Positions 63,242-64,000 of a DNA stretch of 64,000 nt are shown here, piece after piece. The stretch comes from DATKJS01 sp050015275 (GTDB taxonomy: Bacteria > Acidobacteriota > Aminicenantia > Aminicenantales > Saccharicenantaceae). Position 1 is the stretch's first letter, and every line of letters begins with the position of its first letter. The stretch spans positions 1 to 64,000 of the forward strand of contig JBEKBS010000013.1 of the NCBI GenBank assembly GCA_050015275.1. The letters run 5' to 3'. A model generated the notes under the pieces. That model ran no database searches and had not been told where the DNA came from. It was given only the letters and a program-made list of their open reading frames with translations. A program made the translations under genes and the position numbers.

Positions 63242-64000
63242 AAAAAGCCCTCATGTGCTTGATCGTCACGGGGATCGCCGGAGCGGCGCTCCTCGCCGGA
63301 GCGCCGCAAGTCGTCGAGGAGATCGTGGCCGTCGTCAACGACGAGATCATCACGCTCTCCCAGTACAAGCAGATGTTCGAGATGCAGATCCAGCAGCTCA
63401 AGGCCGAGAATCTGCCGCAACAGGAATACGACAAGCAATACAAGCTTGTCAGGAACGGTCTCCTCGACGCCATGATCACGGAGACCCTCATCCTCCAGCA
63501 GGCCAAGGAGAAGAACCTCAGCGTCAGCGACGAGCTCAAGCATAACCTCGAGGCCCTCAAGAAGGAGAACAATTTCACCTCGGACGAGGACCTCCGCCGG
63601 GCCGTCGAGCAGCAGGGGATCCCCTACGAACAGTGGCTCAAGCAATACCAGGAAACCCTTCTCAAGCAGATGATCATGGTCTCTGAGGTGTACCGGTCCA
63701 TCGTCCTGGACGAATCGGAGGTCGTCCGGTATTACAAGCAGCATCCCCAGGAGTTCACGGTCCCCACGGAATACAAGCTTCGCGCCGTCTACCTGGCCAC
63801 GGAGCACCGCACGCCCGAAGCCCTCGAAGCCCTCAAGGCGGAAGCGGACGGCAAGCTCAAGGCCGGAGCGGCCTTCCCGGATGTGGCCGCGGCGCTCTCG
63901 GACCCTCCCATCAAGGAAGCCAAGGGCGACCTGGGGACGCTCAAGAAGGGCGAGCTCGATAAGACCTTGGAGGAAGCCGTCGAGAAACTGAAGGCCGGCG
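63238..64000 (+). CDS. SurA/PpiC-like periplasmic chaperone (partial)
   Basis: The first 254 codons of a SurA-like protein; the C-terminus lies beyond the window. Signal peptide (about 1-22, ending LLAGAP), the SurA core EEIVAVVNDEIITLSQY, a long helical chaperone region (LLDAMITETLILQQAKEKN) and the beginning of a parvulin domain (YKLRAVYLATE, FPDVAAALSDPPIKEAKGDLGTL). It is coupled to the upstream parvulin lipoprotein, making a two-gene outer-membrane protein folding unit. Confidence 0.88.
   Translation, partial: MKKALMCLIVTGIAGAALLAGAPQVVEEIVAVVNDEIITLSQYKQMFEMQIQQLKAENLPQQEYDKQYKLVRNGLLDAMITETLILQQAKEKNLSVSDELKHNLEALKKENNFTSDEDLRRAVEQQGIPYEQWLKQYQETLLKQMIMVSEVYRSIVLDESEVVRYYKQHPQEFTVPTEYKLRAVYLATEHRTPEALEALKAEADGKLKAGAAFPDVAAALSDPPIKEAKGDLGTLKKGELDKTLEEAVEKLKAG

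Overview
The window looks like a chromosomal core region of a GC-rich, Gram-negative (diderm) bacterium. Outer-membrane biogenesis (LptE, an LptC/LptA-like protein, LptB), a complete Tol-Pal set and many lipoproteins show the diderm envelope. The gene mix, including a regulatory PTS beside rpoN and many secreted lipoproteins, would fit the Acidobacteriota/Aminicenantes neighbourhood. That placement is inference: there is no rRNA or other marker here to fix it. No tRNA, rRNA, CRISPR array or insertion sequence was seen.

Layout. 1-1335 (minus): end of a cobalamin/heme-type ABC uptake locus. 1454-8021: leuS, lptE, holA, rpsT (minus), murJ, dtd. 8213-13605: an accessory island that reads as a compact RiPP (modified peptide) cluster, with a radical SAM/SPASM-HprK-like fusion, a second radical SAM/SPASM enzyme, a PqqD-like carrier, a soluble S26-type peptidase, a third radical SAM/SPASM enzyme, and a 65-residue Cys-rich precursor with its own near-consensus promoter and terminator. 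13716-18167 (minus): ftsY-ribD-ribE-ribBA-HEAT protein. 18273-29100 (plus): recJ, lptC/A-like, lptB, rpoN, hpf, ptsN, hprK, rapZ, EIIA(Man), HPr, EI. 29142-34887 (minus): tolQ-tolR-tonB/tolA-tolB, then pal-cpoB-ssb-cupin. 34974-41655: MrfA-like helicase (minus), uvrA, holB, ricT. 41698-46404 (minus): anti-sigma factor, ECF sigma, ftsK, ksgA. 46558-55802 (plus): a 28-residue membrane peptide, a degenerate response regulator, accD, folC, ATP synthase genes b', b, delta, alpha, gamma, beta, epsilon, and trmN6. 55853-58251 (minus): two exported proteins. 58425-64000 (plus): small protein, mfd, two parvulin/SurA-like proteins.

How the genes work together. Much of the window serves LPS transport, envelope energisation and division, nucleotide-excision repair (UvrA, Mfd) and translation quality. 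The PTS genes lack any EIIB/EIIC permease, so with RpoN, RapZ and HprK they look like a signalling relay rather than a sugar uptake system. The RiPP cluster is the most likely place for an undescribed system. Its precursor core has six Cys and many Ser/Thr, matching three radical SAM maturases and a kinase-like domain.

Promoters are unusually readable: many intergenic gaps hold a TTGACA-N17-TATAAT-like site. In six genes the -10 box lies only 6-10 nt before the chosen start codon, which points to leaderless transcripts.
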